Origin: Chitinophaga skermanii
GTDB lineage: Bacteria > Bacteroidota > Bacteroidia > Chitinophagales > Chitinophagaceae
DNA: 64,000 nt
Assembly (NCBI RefSeq): GCF_003259335.1
Contig: NZ_QLLL01000009.1
Location: forward strand, 1 to 64,000
Direction: 5' to 3'
Of the stretch, positions 53,306 through 61,752 are shown in pieces. Under the pieces are notes generated by a model that made no database searches, was not told the DNA's origin, and saw only the letters and a program-made list of their open reading frames with translations. The translations under genes and the position numbers were made by a program. Positions within the stretch are counted from its first letter, which is position 1; each line of letters opens with the position of its first letter.

Positions 53306-54493
53306 TTACTTAACGATTTCAGTAACTTGACCAGCACCTACTGTACGTCCACCTTCGCGGATAGCGAATTTAAGACCTTTTTCCATAGCGATAGGAGCGA
53401 TCAATTTAACTGTTAAACCGATGTTATCGCCAGGCATAACCATTTCAACACCTGCTGGTAATTCACATTCACCAGTTACGTCAGTTGTACGGAAATAGAA
53501 CTGAGGACGGTATTTGTTGAAGAATGGAGTGTGACGACCACCTTCTTCTTTGCTTAATACGTATACTTCAGCTTTGAATTCAGTGTGTGGAGTGATAGAA
53601 CCTGGTTGGCAGATAACCATACCACGACGGATTTGAGCTTTATCAATACCGCGGAGTAACAAACCTGCGTTGTCACCAGCTTCACCTTCGTCCAATAATT
53701 TCTTGAACATTTCAACACCTGTACAAGTAGATTTCAAAGACTCAGGAATCAAACCTACGATCTCAACGTTGTCACCAACTTTGATACGACCGCGTTCGAT
53801 ACGACCTGTTGCTACAGTACCACGACCTGTGATAGAGAACACGTCTTCTACTGACATCAAGAATGGTTGATCTACTGGACGTGGAGGCAATGGAATATAC
53901 TCATCAACTGAAGTCATTAACTCGTCGATAGCAGATACCCACTGAGCGTCACCAGCTAATGCGCCAGTTGCAGAACCTTTGATGATAGGTACATTGTTAC
54001 CATCGAAACCGTAAGAAGACAATAAGTCACGGATTTCGAACTCAACTAATTCTAACAATTCAGCATCATCAACTAAGTCAACTTTGTTCATGAATACTAC
54101 GATACGAGGAACACCTACTTGGCGAGCCAAAAGGATGTGTTCTTTTGTTTGTGGCATTGGACCATCTGTAGCAGCAACCACCAAGATAGCACCGTCCATC
54201 TGAGCAGCACCAGTAATCATGTTTTTCACATAGTCAGCGTGACCTGGACAGTCAACGTGCGCATAGTGACGATTAGCTGTTTGATACTCAACGTGAGCTG
54301 TATTGATAGTAATACCTCTTTCTTTTTCTTCAGGAGCTGCATCAATCTCATCGTAGCCTCTCTTCTCTGCCAAGCCCTTGTTTGCCAAAATTGTAGTAAT
54401 GGCAGCAGTCAAGGTAGTTTTACCGTGATCTACGTGACCGATGGTACCGATGTTTACGTGGGGTTTATCCCGCTTAAAGGTTTCTTTTGCCAT
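53306..54493 (-). CDS. tuf: Elongation factor Tu
   Basis: 395 residues. The G domain carries GHVDHGKT (18-25), the DCPGH and NKVD boxes and the switch I element RGITI; domains 2 and 3 follow, ending in GGRTVGAGQVTEIVK. It brings aminoacyl-tRNA to the ribosome. It is downstream of a tRNA cluster and upstream of tRNA-Trp-secE-nusG. No second tuf is in the window. Confidence 0.99.
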   Translation of the reverse strand: MAKETFKRDKPHVNIGTIGHVDHGKTTLTAAITTILANKGLAEKRGYDEIDAAPEEKERGITINTAHVEYQTANRHYAHVDCPGHADYVKNMITGAAQMDGAILVVAATDGPMPQTKEHILLARQVGVPRIVVFMNKVDLVDDAELLELVEFEIRDLLSSYGFDGNNVPIIKGSATGALAGDAQWVSAIDELMTSVDEYIPLPPRPVDQPFLMSVEDVFSITGRGTVATGRIERGRIKVGDNVEIVGLIPESLKSTCTGVEMFKKLLDEGEAGDNAGLLLRGIDKAQIRRGMVICQPGSITPHTEFKAEVYVLSKEEGGRHTPFFNKYRPQFYFRTTDVTGECELPAGVEMVMPGDNIGLTVKLIAPIAMEKGLKFAIREGGRTVGAGQVTEIVK

Positions 54494-54563
54494 TGTATTT
54501 TCTTTTTAGATGGTTTGTAAAGATTGTATTGATAGTTGTTAAAAAACGGTTATTACAAACTTG

Positions 54564-54641
54564 AGCTGCTGATGAGAATTGAACTCATGACCTTTTTCAA
54601 ACGAATTATTTGAAACTGCTCTTCCACTGAGCTACAACACC
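54564..54641 (-). pseudogene. tRNA-Thr-like pseudogene
   Basis: The acceptor (GGTGTTG / CAGCAGC, one mismatch), D-arm and T-arm (TTCAATT loop) are close to the neighbouring tRNA-Thr(GGT). The anticodon arm, however, is TTTCAAATAATTCGTTTGAAA, which gives a 13-nt loop with a four-pair stem, or a 7-bp stem with a 7-nt loop lacking U33. A normal tRNA cannot be built from this. It looks like a decayed duplicate of the tRNA-Thr gene, in the leader of tuf. Confidence 0.7.
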
Positions 54642-54740
54642 GTTTTGCGATTCTTTTAATCGAATCAATTTATTGCGTTAATGATTAAGAATGGAAACGT
54701 AACGATACTCGCATGTTTTCTCCTGTTGTCAAAAACTTTG

Positions 54741-54812
<72 letters not shown>

Positions 54813-54904
54813 ATGGAAGGAATGTAAATAAATGATAAAATCTCACTGATCTATATCCTCTTTCACTGGTCGCAGACACAAAATCACTTTCGTGTCTTAG
54901 AGTG

Positions 54905-54977
54905 AGCGGGAGACGAGGTTCGAACCCGCGACCTACAGCTTGGAAGGCTGTCGCTCTACCAACTGAGCTACTCCCGC
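54905..54977 (-). tRNA. tRNA-Gly (anticodon TCC)
   Basis: A 73-nt cloverleaf: acceptor GCGGGAG / CTCCCGC, anticodon loop CTTCCAA giving TCC, T-arm GGTTCGAACC. Third in the tRNA cluster. Confidence 0.96.
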
Positions 54978-55125
54978 AAATGAATGCTTAATAAATATCT
55001 TCTAAAGAACTAATTCCAATCGCTCTCACTACTCCTCTTTCACTTACACAAGTCTGTCGATCACTAAACCCCTTACACAACTTAGTTCCGCCCCTGATAA
55101 ACAAAAGCGGAACAAATTGATTCTG

Positions 55126-55208
55126 TGGGCAGGATAGGATTCGAACCTATGAAGTCGAAAGACAGCGGATTTACAGTCCGCCCCATTTGGCCACTCTGGA
55201 ACCTGCCC
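55126..55208 (-). tRNA. tRNA-Tyr (anticodon GTA)
   Basis: An 83-nt class II tRNA: acceptor GGGCAGG / CCTGCCC with A73, anticodon loop CTGTAAA giving GTA, a long variable arm and T-arm GGTTCGAATCC. Second in the cluster. Confidence 0.96.
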
Positions 55209-55259
55209 AACTTATTTCTTTACTCCAGTTCCAGAAGTTACCTTCGAAACTTTTTTTGG

Positions 55260-55333
55260 AGCCAGCAGAGGGATTCGAACCCCCGACCCACTGATTACAA
55301 ATCAGTAGCTCTGGCCAACTGAGCTATGCTGGC
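55260..55333 (-). tRNA. tRNA-Thr (anticodon TGT)
   Basis: A 74-nt cloverleaf: acceptor GCCAGCA / TGCTGGC, anticodon loop TTTGTAA giving TGT, T-arm GGTTCGAATCC. First of the cluster and closest to the promoter at 55533-55563. Confidence 0.96.
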
Positions 55334-55491
55334 ATATTATTTTCTTTTTTAACGAGTAAGTTACTGTTTCAAAAGGAGTTGCAAAGTAAGTGAGAATTTT
55401 TGAAACCACCAAATCTTTTTCAACTTTTTTTTAGCTTTTTTCTTGAAGCATTCACTTTCTAAAATCGGCTAAAACACCCTACAGGAAAGAA

Positions 55492-55546
55492 CTTTACTAC
55501 CTTTGCCGACCGTCTTTTTTCGTTCGGGATGGCAAAGGTAGTAAAG
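55492..55546. repeat. Perfect 16-bp inverted repeat spanning mirrored -7 elements
   Basis: CTTTACTACCTTTGCC (55492-55507) and its exact complement (55531-55546) flank a 23-base core. Each arm contains TACCTTTG, a consensus -7 element, so the two face each other. Only the minus-strand one has a matching -33 TTTG. On the RNA it would form a long stem, but without a T-run. Confidence 0.85.
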
Positions 55547-55563
55547 CAAATGATATTTCCAAA
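55533..55563 (-). promoter_or_regulatory. Promoter of the tRNA-tuf-secE-nusG operon
   Basis: On the minus strand TTTG (55560-55563), a 19-base spacer, then TACCTTTG (55533-55540). It lies just past the hpf stop and about 200 bases ahead of tRNA-Thr(TGT), and it overlaps the right arm of the 16-bp inverted repeat. Confidence 0.75.
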
Positions 55564-55577
55564 ATTATTTTAAGAAA

Positions 55578-55877
55578 TTAATGAAAATTCTTCTCTTTTT
55601 GGCGTTTTACTTGGTTTACAAGCGAGTCAAAGGCTAGATCAAATGACTCTTCGAAGGATTTACTTTCATGTTTTACAAAGAAGTCGTGGCGGGGAATGTG
55701 TACTTTGATTTCAGCAATCTTGTCCTTAACCTGGTGCGCTAAATTATCCAACTTGAGAAATACTTCAACACTAACGATACGATCATAAAATGTGGACAGC
55801 TTCTGGATTTTCTTATTCACATGATCAATTAATTTTGCGTCAGCATCGAAACGCACTGTTTGAATTTGAACATTCAT
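55578..55877 (-). CDS. hpf: Ribosome hibernation promoting factor (short form)
   Basis: 99 residues of the HPF/RaiA family: KLIDHVNKKIQKLSTFYDRI, VEVFLKLDN and KVHIPRHDFFVKHESKSFEE, ending in basic KRQKEKNFH. It binds the 30S decoding centre and stores ribosomes in stationary phase. It lies between the Xer recombinase and the tRNA-tuf operon. Only the short domain is present, so dimerisation into 100S particles would need another factor. Confidence 0.93.
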   Translation of the reverse strand: MNVQIQTVRFDADAKLIDHVNKKIQKLSTFYDRIVSVEVFLKLDNLAHQVKDKIAEIKVHIPRHDFFVKHESKSFEESFDLAFDSLVNQVKRQKEKNFH

Positions 55878-56135
55878 AGCACAATTTTTTTAAATATTTA
55901 ACAATCTAAGTTCAAGCACGTAATAAACGTTTCATAGGCGATTTTTGCATGTTAAAGAACTTCATAACTAATTTAGCAAACTTTATCATTCAACAATCAA
56001 TTTGCTCGCTTTTATTTTGTTAAAATGATGAAAATCACCCTTTCATTTGACGTACGTCAGTTCTTTAAGGGATGCAAAAAAACGCTACAATCCTTTGTAG
56101 TCGCCAGTTCTAAACCATTTCTGTTGTTAATTATT

Positions 56136-57062
56136 CTACGCTTTAGGATGCGCCTTGCTGTGGATCTCTTTTAATCTTGCTACCGTATTATGGGTGTACA
56201 CCTGGGTAGATGCCAAGCTACTATGGCCTAATAACTCTTTCACGGCGTTTAAATCAGCACCGTTATTCGTTAAATGCGTGGCAAATGTATGCCGTAAAAT
56301 ATGCGGGCTCTTCCGTTCTATGGTTGTTACTTTACTCAATGCGGCCTTTACTGCTCTATAAACGTATTTGGGATATAATTTCTTGCCCTTGTCGTTTACT
56401 AATAATATCTCATCGTCGTACTCCGCCAATTCCGCGGCCTTCCTCGCTAAATACTTCTCTATATGCGCCAATAAATTCTCGCTCACCGGTATTATCCGTT
56501 CCTTCCGGCCCTTTCCCAACACTTTTACATACCGGTTACTCAAATCAATATTACGCACCTTTAATTCTATCAACTCCGATAATCGTATACCGGTTTGATA
56601 AAATATGTCTAATGCCAATTGCTGCGTAGCACCATTAAAATCATTGTTGAAAATTGGTTCGGTGAGGGTTCCATTTTGCTCCAACTTCTCCATACCCTCT
56701 TCTTCTACAAATAAAGGGAGGCGTTTGTTTATTTTCGGGGGAATCACTTTCAACATAGGGCTGTTCGACACCAATTTTTGTCGTAACGCATGCTTGAAAA
56801 ATGATTTAAGCGCGGAGATTTTACGGTTAATAGTACGGGATGTTACCTGCTGCTCGTCTTTCAAATCGGCAGCCATCCACGACCGTACATGCGCATGCTG
56901 AATCGCACCTAGGGGAATAGCCCCGTAAGTGCCTTCTATGAAGGTAAAAAATTGGGAAAGATCTTTACGATAGGCCGTAATCGTATGCACCGAGTACCGG
57001 CGCTCCAACTGGATATAAGCCAGGAAATCTTCTATGTATTGTATATATGTTGCTGCTGACAC
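56136..57062 (-). CDS. Tyrosine recombinase, XerC/XerD-like
   Basis: 308 residues: an N-terminal SAM-like core-binding domain (about 5-95: FLAYIQLERRYSVHTITAYR) and a catalytic domain (about 110-305) with Arg in TGIRLSELIEL, Lys in the LGKGRKERIIPV hairpin, HILRHTFATHL (His-x-x-Arg), LLGHSSL and the nucleophilic Tyr in STQVYTHN. This is the housekeeping Xer type that resolves chromosome dimers at dif rather than a phage integrase. It is placed between rpsU and hpf, a common Bacteroidota order. Which of XerC and XerD it is cannot be told here. Confidence 0.92.
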   Translation of the reverse strand: MSAATYIQYIEDFLAYIQLERRYSVHTITAYRKDLSQFFTFIEGTYGAIPLGAIQHAHVRSWMAADLKDEQQVTSRTINRKISALKSFFKHALRQKLVSNSPMLKVIPPKINKRLPLFVEEEGMEKLEQNGTLTEPIFNNDFNGATQQLALDIFYQTGIRLSELIELKVRNIDLSNRYVKVLGKGRKERIIPVSENLLAHIEKYLARKAAELAEYDDEILLVNDKGKKLYPKYVYRAVKAALSKVTTIERKSPHILRHTFATHLTNNGADLNAVKELLGHSSLASTQVYTHNTVARLKEIHSKAHPKA

Positions 57063-57139
57063 AAAAAAATGATGATTGTAAAGTTATTAAAAACCTTACA
57101 ATCATCACAATATTGTATGAAGATAAACTTAAATCGAAA

Positions 57140-57337
57140 TTAAGCATCAAATTTACCAGAAGCTAATTGCTGCTTGTAAACTGCTTTCAACACTTTCGTA
57201 CGACGCTTAATTGAAGGTTTCGTAAAAGACTGACGCTCTCTCAATTGCAACAGGATACGTGCTTTTTCGAATTTCTTTTTATATTTCTTCAGCGCTTTGT
57301 CGATGTTTTCGCAATCTTTAGAATCGATGATTAACAT
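57140..57337 (-). CDS. rpsU: 30S ribosomal protein S21
   Basis: 65 residues, very basic: MLIIDSKDCENIDKALKKYK, then KFEKARILLQLRERQSFTKPS and IKRRTKVLKAVYKQQ. S21 sits near the anti-Shine-Dalgarno end of 16S rRNA. It is a single-gene unit with a clear promoter. Confidence 0.97.
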   Translation of the reverse strand: MLIIDSKDCENIDKALKKYKKKFEKARILLQLRERQSFTKPSIKRRTKVLKAVYKQQLASGKFDA

Positions 57338-57368
57338 AATACTCCTTTATTATTTTTTTTAGAGGAGG

Positions 57369-57398
57369 CAAAGATAACACTTTCCAGGAAAAAACAAA
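57369..57398 (-). promoter_or_regulatory. Promoter of rpsU
   Basis: On the minus strand TTTG (57395-57398), an 18-base spacer, then TATCTTTG (57369-57376), giving a leader of about 25-30 bases. Confidence 0.75.
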
Positions 57399-57499
57399 AC
57401 TCTTTACCCCAATTTTTTATTACTTCTTTCCTGGGTACAAAGTTAAATTATTATTTCACACGACAATACCCGAAATTTGATGCGGAAAATGAACAAACT

Positions 57500-58120
57500 A
57501 TGTTTACCGGAATTATTGAATCGCTGGCACGCGTAACCGCCACCAGCCGCGAAGGAAGTAACTTAACCATCACCCTGCAATCCTCCATTACGCACGAACT
57601 TAAAATAGATCAAAGTGTAGCCCATAACGGGGTTTGCTTAACAGTGACCGGCATTAAAAACGACGAATACACCGTAGTAGCCGTAGATGAAACCTTGCAA
57701 AAAACCAATTTAGCGCAACTCGCAACCGGCGCCATCGTCAACCTCGAAAGAGCGATGCTCCCCACCCAACGCCTCGATGGTCACATGGTACAAGGGCATG
57801 TAGACGGGGTTGGAAAATGCATCTCCGTTACCCCGCAAGATGGTAGCTGGGTGTTCCGTATCCAATACCCACGCCAGTTTGCCGCTTTAATCGTAGAAAA
57901 AGGCTCTATCTGCCTCAATGGTATCAGCCTCACTGTTTTCGATATTACTGATAATGCGTTTTCAGTAGCCATTATCCCGTATACTTTCGAACACACCACA
58001 ATGCAATCGCTCAAAGCAGGCGATGCCGTTAACTTAGAATTTGATATATTAGGGAAATATGTAGCACGCCAAATTGCAGCGAACTTGGTGAACCTAGTTC
58101 CAGCAAGTGTAGAGCCATAG
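57500..58120 (+). CDS. ribE: Riboflavin synthase, alpha subunit
   Basis: 206 residues, the normal length. It starts MFTGIIESLARV and holds two tandem lumazine-binding beta-barrels (about 1-95 and 97-195), each with the family pattern (VNLERAMLPTQRLDGHMVQGHVDG and FDILGKYVARQ). It converts two 6,7-dimethyl-8-ribityllumazine to riboflavin. No other rib gene is near. The nitronate monooxygenase gene follows after 32 bases, and that enzyme uses FMN. Confidence 0.97.
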   Translation: MFTGIIESLARVTATSREGSNLTITLQSSITHELKIDQSVAHNGVCLTVTGIKNDEYTVVAVDETLQKTNLAQLATGAIVNLERAMLPTQRLDGHMVQGHVDGVGKCISVTPQDGSWVFRIQYPRQFAALIVEKGSICLNGISLTVFDITDNAFSVAIIPYTFEHTTMQSLKAGDAVNLEFDILGKYVARQIAANLVNLVPASVEP

Positions 58121-58152
58121 GCGTTTTTATTCACCCAAACACTGCTTTTACT

Positions 58153-59148
58153 TTGAAAAATTTCACCCAAAGCCTAAACATTCAGCACCCTATCATCATG
58201 GCGCCCATGTTTCTTGTGAGTAATGAAGCCATGGTAAAAGCAGCAATGGACGCCGGTATTGCCGGTACCTTCCCCACGTTGAATTACCGCAACGATGGCG
58301 AACTAACAGGCATACTCACTACGCTAAATGAATACCGCGCCACCCACCACTCACCCGGGAACTATGGCGTAAACCTCATTGTGCAAAAAACAAATCCCCT
58401 TTATAAAAAACATTTAGCTGCTTGCGTAGCAGCCAAGGTACCGTTGTACATCACTTCGCTGGGCAATCCCCGCGAAGTGATCGACGCGGCCCATAGCTAT
58501 GGCGCCAAGGTACTGTGTGATGTTACCAATCTCCAACACGCCGAAAAAGCAGCGAAAGAAGGCTGTGATGGCTTTATTGCCGTATGTGCAGGCGCCGGTG
58601 GCCATGCAGGCCCCTATCCTATGCACGTACTCGTACCAGCCTTGGAAAAAGCGTTCCCCGGTAAATTACTTGTTGCAGCAGGCGGCATCGCCACCGGCCA
58701 ACAGTTTGCCAGTGCAGTACTCCTCGGTGCCAAAGGTGTTTCCATAGGTACCCGCTTTATTGCCACCCCCGAAGCCAGCGTAAGCGATGCTTACAAACAA
58801 GCGATCGTTTCCAGCGGCATGGAAGATATTGTATTAACAGAACGCCTCTCAGGCACTCCCTGTAATATTATCAATACCCCCACCGCGCAGAAAATCGGGT
58901 ACAAACAAAACTGGTTCGAAAAACTCTTATCCAATAGCCCCCGCACTAAAAAATACTTCAAAATGCTCGTTCAAGTACGCGGTATGAAAAAGCTCGAACA
59001 AGCCGTAAAACCCGGCTCCTATAATCACCTCTGGACAGCCGGCCAAAGTGTAGAAATGGTGCACGATATTCTACCAGTAAGCGAAATCGTGCAACAACTC
59101 TTGGAAGAATACAAATCCAGTATCGCCCAACTACCCCCGCAAGCGTAA
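58153..59148 (+). CDS. Nitronate monooxygenase (FMN-dependent)
   Basis: 331 residues with the NMO/2-nitropropane dioxygenase TIM barrel: IQHPIIMAPMFLVSNEAMVK at the N-terminus, GGHAGPYPMH (catalytic His region), LVAAGGIATGQQ and the phosphate site VLLGAKGVSIGTRF. It oxidises alkyl nitronates, detoxifying propionate 3-nitronate-like compounds. Translation appears to start at TTG (58153-58155), since no ATG fits the conserved N-terminus. It lies 32 bases after ribE and may be co-transcribed with it. Confidence 0.88.
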   Translation: MKNFTQSLNIQHPIIMAPMFLVSNEAMVKAAMDAGIAGTFPTLNYRNDGELTGILTTLNEYRATHHSPGNYGVNLIVQKTNPLYKKHLAACVAAKVPLYITSLGNPREVIDAAHSYGAKVLCDVTNLQHAEKAAKEGCDGFIAVCAGAGGHAGPYPMHVLVPALEKAFPGKLLVAAGGIATGQQFASAVLLGAKGVSIGTRFIATPEASVSDAYKQAIVSSGMEDIVLTERLSGTPCNIINTPTAQKIGYKQNWFEKLLSNSPRTKKYFKMLVQVRGMKKLEQAVKPGSYNHLWTAGQSVEMVHDILPVSEIVQQLLEEYKSSIAQLPPQA

Positions 59149-59319
59149 AATACCAACAGTGGCATTTTGTAACTTTACAATCTATAATTCGCCAAGCTTG
59201 GCATGCTTGTAAATGTGCCATAGTTTATCTAATTTGTCGCAAATAGGTATTCAATGGGCTAAAATCGTACAACTCTATGCCTTGTAACCGCCTTTTCACT
59301 GCGAAAATTATATGCAAAG

Positions 59320-59448
59320 CCTTTGACTTCCCTTTAACTTCCCTTTGACTTGCCTTTGAAAAGCCTTTGAAATGCCTTTGACGCTCCTTTAAAAGACTTT
59401 GGCCTGCCTTTGAAAGACTTTAACTTGCCTTTAACCGGCTTTAACAAG
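59320..59448. repeat. Tandem array D: about twelve degenerate 10/11-bp units
   Basis: From 59320: CCTTTGACTTC, CCTTTAACTTC, CCTTTGACTTG, CCTTTGAAAAG, CCTTTGAAATG, CCTTTGACGCT are six exact 11-base units. They are followed by units of 10 or 11 bases (CCTTTAAAAG, ACTTTGGCCTG, CCTTTGAAAG, ACTTTAACTTG, CCTTTAACCGG, CTTTAACAAG). The core CCTTTRA is fixed and four bases vary. The array lies in the gap between the monooxygenase and MFS genes. Confidence 0.88.
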
Positions 59449-59478
59449 TAGCCAATTTGTGCCTAAAAGCCAGCATCC

Positions 59479-59544
59479 CCTGTAATCTCTCAGTAGTTTC
59501 TCTGTAATCTCTCTGTAGTTACCCTTGTAACTTCCTGTATTTCC
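59479..59544. repeat. Tandem array E: six degenerate 11-bp units
   Basis: CCTGTAATCTC, TCAGTAGTTTC, TCTGTAATCTC, TCTGTAGTTAC, CCTTGTAACTT, CCTGTATTTCC, each exactly 11 bases, follow about YCTGTARTYTC. It starts 31 bases after array D but has an unrelated unit. The rest of the gap (59149-59319, 59545-59784) holds no gene that I can see. Confidence 0.85.
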
Positions 59545-59784
59545 ACCAGTTAACACCCAATATCAACCCCATAATTAGTCGACATGTACCCCATCACGCC
59601 CCACCTTCCAGTTACCTTCATGCCCATCCTACCCTAGCATGCCCTAAGTAGGCAATTTCCTTACTACCTATACCATACCTTGCTAACTGTCATAATTCCC
59701 AATCATTTCACTACCAAACACATAAAACTTTTACTATTTTTCTTCTCGAATTCTTTCTTCCGTAGCGCTCATAAATCTTATTGA

Positions 59785-60927
59785 ATGTCCGATCCTTTAA
59801 TCCGGCGGCAGGCCCGCCTTGCGCTTAGCGTATTCTTCTTTATTAACGGCCTCTGTTTCGCCAGTTGGGCATCGCGTATTCCCGCTATCCAAGCCCACTT
59901 GCATTTAAGTGAAGCTGGGTTAGGAAGCGTATTACTCGCCATTCCTATTGGGTCGGCCGTTTCTTTACCTCTTGCCGGGTGGATTATTACTAAGTTCGGT
60001 AGTAGGCCCGTGATGATTTGCGCCGCTATTTTATATGCCAGCCTATTAGCGGTGATTGGCACCACGCAAACAGTATTCGCCCTCGTTTGTACTTTATTCT
60101 GCTTCGGGATGATGGGCAACCTTGGCAATATTTCTACCAACACGCAGGCGGTGGGCTTGGAAATCTTGTATGGCAGAACAATTATGTCGTCGTTTCACGC
60201 CGTATGGAGCTTGGCAGGGTTAGCCGGTGCAGGTATTGGTATGCTAATGGTGAATTTGCATTGGGAACCGATGCAGCACTTCTTTACAGTGGCCGCTTTC
60301 TCTTTCCTATGCATTCTCCTCACTTTCAAGTTCACCCTGCAACAAAGTACCCAGCAAACCTCGAAGCAACCGATTTTTGTGATGCCTGGTAAGCCATTAA
60401 TTACCCTGGGGATTATCGCTTTCTGCTGTATGATCTGCGAAGGTGCTATGTACGAATGGAGCGGCGTGTATTTCAAGAAGGTGGTCGATTCGCCACCCGG
60501 CCTGGTAACCATGGGCTTTACAGCCTTTACTTTTGCTACCACCAGCGGAAGAATAACCGGCGATGCTGTTTCTTTACGTTTAGGGGTACAAAAAACGCTC
60601 ATATGTAGCGGGTTATTAAGCACATTGGGCTTAGCCATTAGTGTTATCTTCCCGTATATTGGTACGGCAATGCTAGGGTTTTTCTTAGTAGGTTTGGGCG
60701 TAGCCAATATCATTCCCATTGTATATAGCCGCGCTGGTAAGTCTACCACTATGCAACCTAGTATGGCCATTGCTGCTGTTACTTCGTTAGGGTTTCTCGG
60801 CTTTTTAACGGGGCCACCGCTCATTGGGTTCGTAGCAGCCGCGGTGAACTTACGCTTATCGTTTGCCATTATTGCCCTTATGGGATTGGTGATTGTTTGG
60901 ATGACCAAACGCAGTATTCGTAACTAA
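59785..60927 (+). CDS. MFS transporter
   Basis: 380 residues with about 12 membrane spans. TM1 is LALSVFFFINGLCFASWASR, then the MFS signature loop between TM2 and TM3 (GWIITKFGSRPVMI). The short length and SFHAVWSLAGLAGAGIGMLM place it with the YbjJ-like inner-membrane carriers. The substrate is unknown. The GH16 glucanase gene follows after 32 bases, which hints at sugar or oligosaccharide handling but is not proof. Confidence 0.9.
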   Translation: MSDPLIRRQARLALSVFFFINGLCFASWASRIPAIQAHLHLSEAGLGSVLLAIPIGSAVSLPLAGWIITKFGSRPVMICAAILYASLLAVIGTTQTVFALVCTLFCFGMMGNLGNISTNTQAVGLEILYGRTIMSSFHAVWSLAGLAGAGIGMLMVNLHWEPMQHFFTVAAFSFLCILLTFKFTLQQSTQQTSKQPIFVMPGKPLITLGIIAFCCMICEGAMYEWSGVYFKKVVDSPPGLVTMGFTAFTFATTSGRITGDAVSLRLGVQKTLICSGLLSTLGLAISVIFPYIGTAMLGFFLVGLGVANIIPIVYSRAGKSTTMQPSMAIAAVTSLGFLGFLTGPPLIGFVAAAVNLRLSFAIIALMGLVIVWMTKRSIRN

Positions 60928-60959
60928 ATATTTTCAATCCAAAATACACACCACACGCT

Positions 60960-61742
60960 ATGCAAAAATTACTGGGCCTAGCCCTTTTCACATGTCTCTT
61001 TGCTTGCAATAAAGCACAACATCCCGCTACAGAAAAAGGTCCGAAACTCGTTTGGAGTGATGAGTTCGATAAAAACGGTGCACCCGATCCCACGAAGTGG
61101 GCTTTCCAAGTAGCTGGCAATGGCTTCGGCAATAACGAATTACAATTCTACACGAATCAAAACGCCTGGGTAGAAAACGGGAAATTGATTATCGAAGCCC
61201 GCAAAGAAAAACACGAAAACCGCGAGTATACTTCTGCCAAACTATGGACAAAAAATATCGCCACTTGGCAATATGGTAAAATCCTCGTACGCGCCAAGCT
61301 ACCTGCTGGTAGAGGTACATGGCCCGCCATTTGGATGTTGCCGAATAAAGACAATATGAAGTGGCCCGACGATGGCGAAATCGACATCATGGAAGCCGTA
61401 GGTTACGAACCTGGTAAAGTATACGGCAGCGTTCATACCAAAACGTATAACCACGTTATCAACACCCAAAAAACGGGGATGCAACCAGTGCCTACCTCCG
61501 CAACCGGCTTCCACGAATACGGCGTTGAATGGACGAAAGACAGTATCCATTTCAGCGTAGATAAACAAGTGTATTACAAGTTCGGCAACGAGAAAACCGG
61601 TAAAAATGAATGGCCGTTCGACGAGAAATTCTATTTAATCTTGAACCTTGCCGTTGGTGGAAACTGGGGCGGGGCCAAAGGTGTAGACGACACTATTTTC
61701 CCTGTTCGCATGGAAGTAGATTATGTGCGCGTTTATCAATAG
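60960..61742 (+). CDS. GH16 glycoside hydrolase (beta-glucanase), lipoprotein
   Basis: 260 residues. The lipoprotein signal ends at Cys16 (CLFAC-NKAQ). The GH16 jelly-roll (about 28-260) has GNNELQFYTNQ and the catalytic motif GEIDIMEAVG with nucleophile Glu140, Asp142 and acid/base Glu145. The extra residue in ExDxxE is the laminarinase-type form, so it most likely cuts beta-1,3(-1,4)-glucans. The gene sits between the MFS transporter and a small exported protein. Confidence 0.95.
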   Translation: MQKLLGLALFTCLFACNKAQHPATEKGPKLVWSDEFDKNGAPDPTKWAFQVAGNGFGNNELQFYTNQNAWVENGKLIIEARKEKHENREYTSAKLWTKNIATWQYGKILVRAKLPAGRGTWPAIWMLPNKDNMKWPDDGEIDIMEAVGYEPGKVYGSVHTKTYNHVINTQKTGMQPVPTSATGFHEYGVEWTKDSIHFSVDKQVYYKFGNEKTGKNEWPFDEKFYLILNLAVGGNWGGAKGVDDTIFPVRMEVDYVRVYQ

Positions 61743-61752
61743 CTTTGATAAT

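Noticed and set aside
55125..55322. A + strand frame with DSNPRPTDYKS
   Set aside because: It is the antisense of tRNA-Tyr and tRNA-Thr; such tRNA-derived frames are common false proteins.
59583..59650. A possible sixth array of C-rich units
   Set aside because: Words such as CCCCATC, CCATCCTACC and GCATGCCC recur, but no column stays fixed at period 11.
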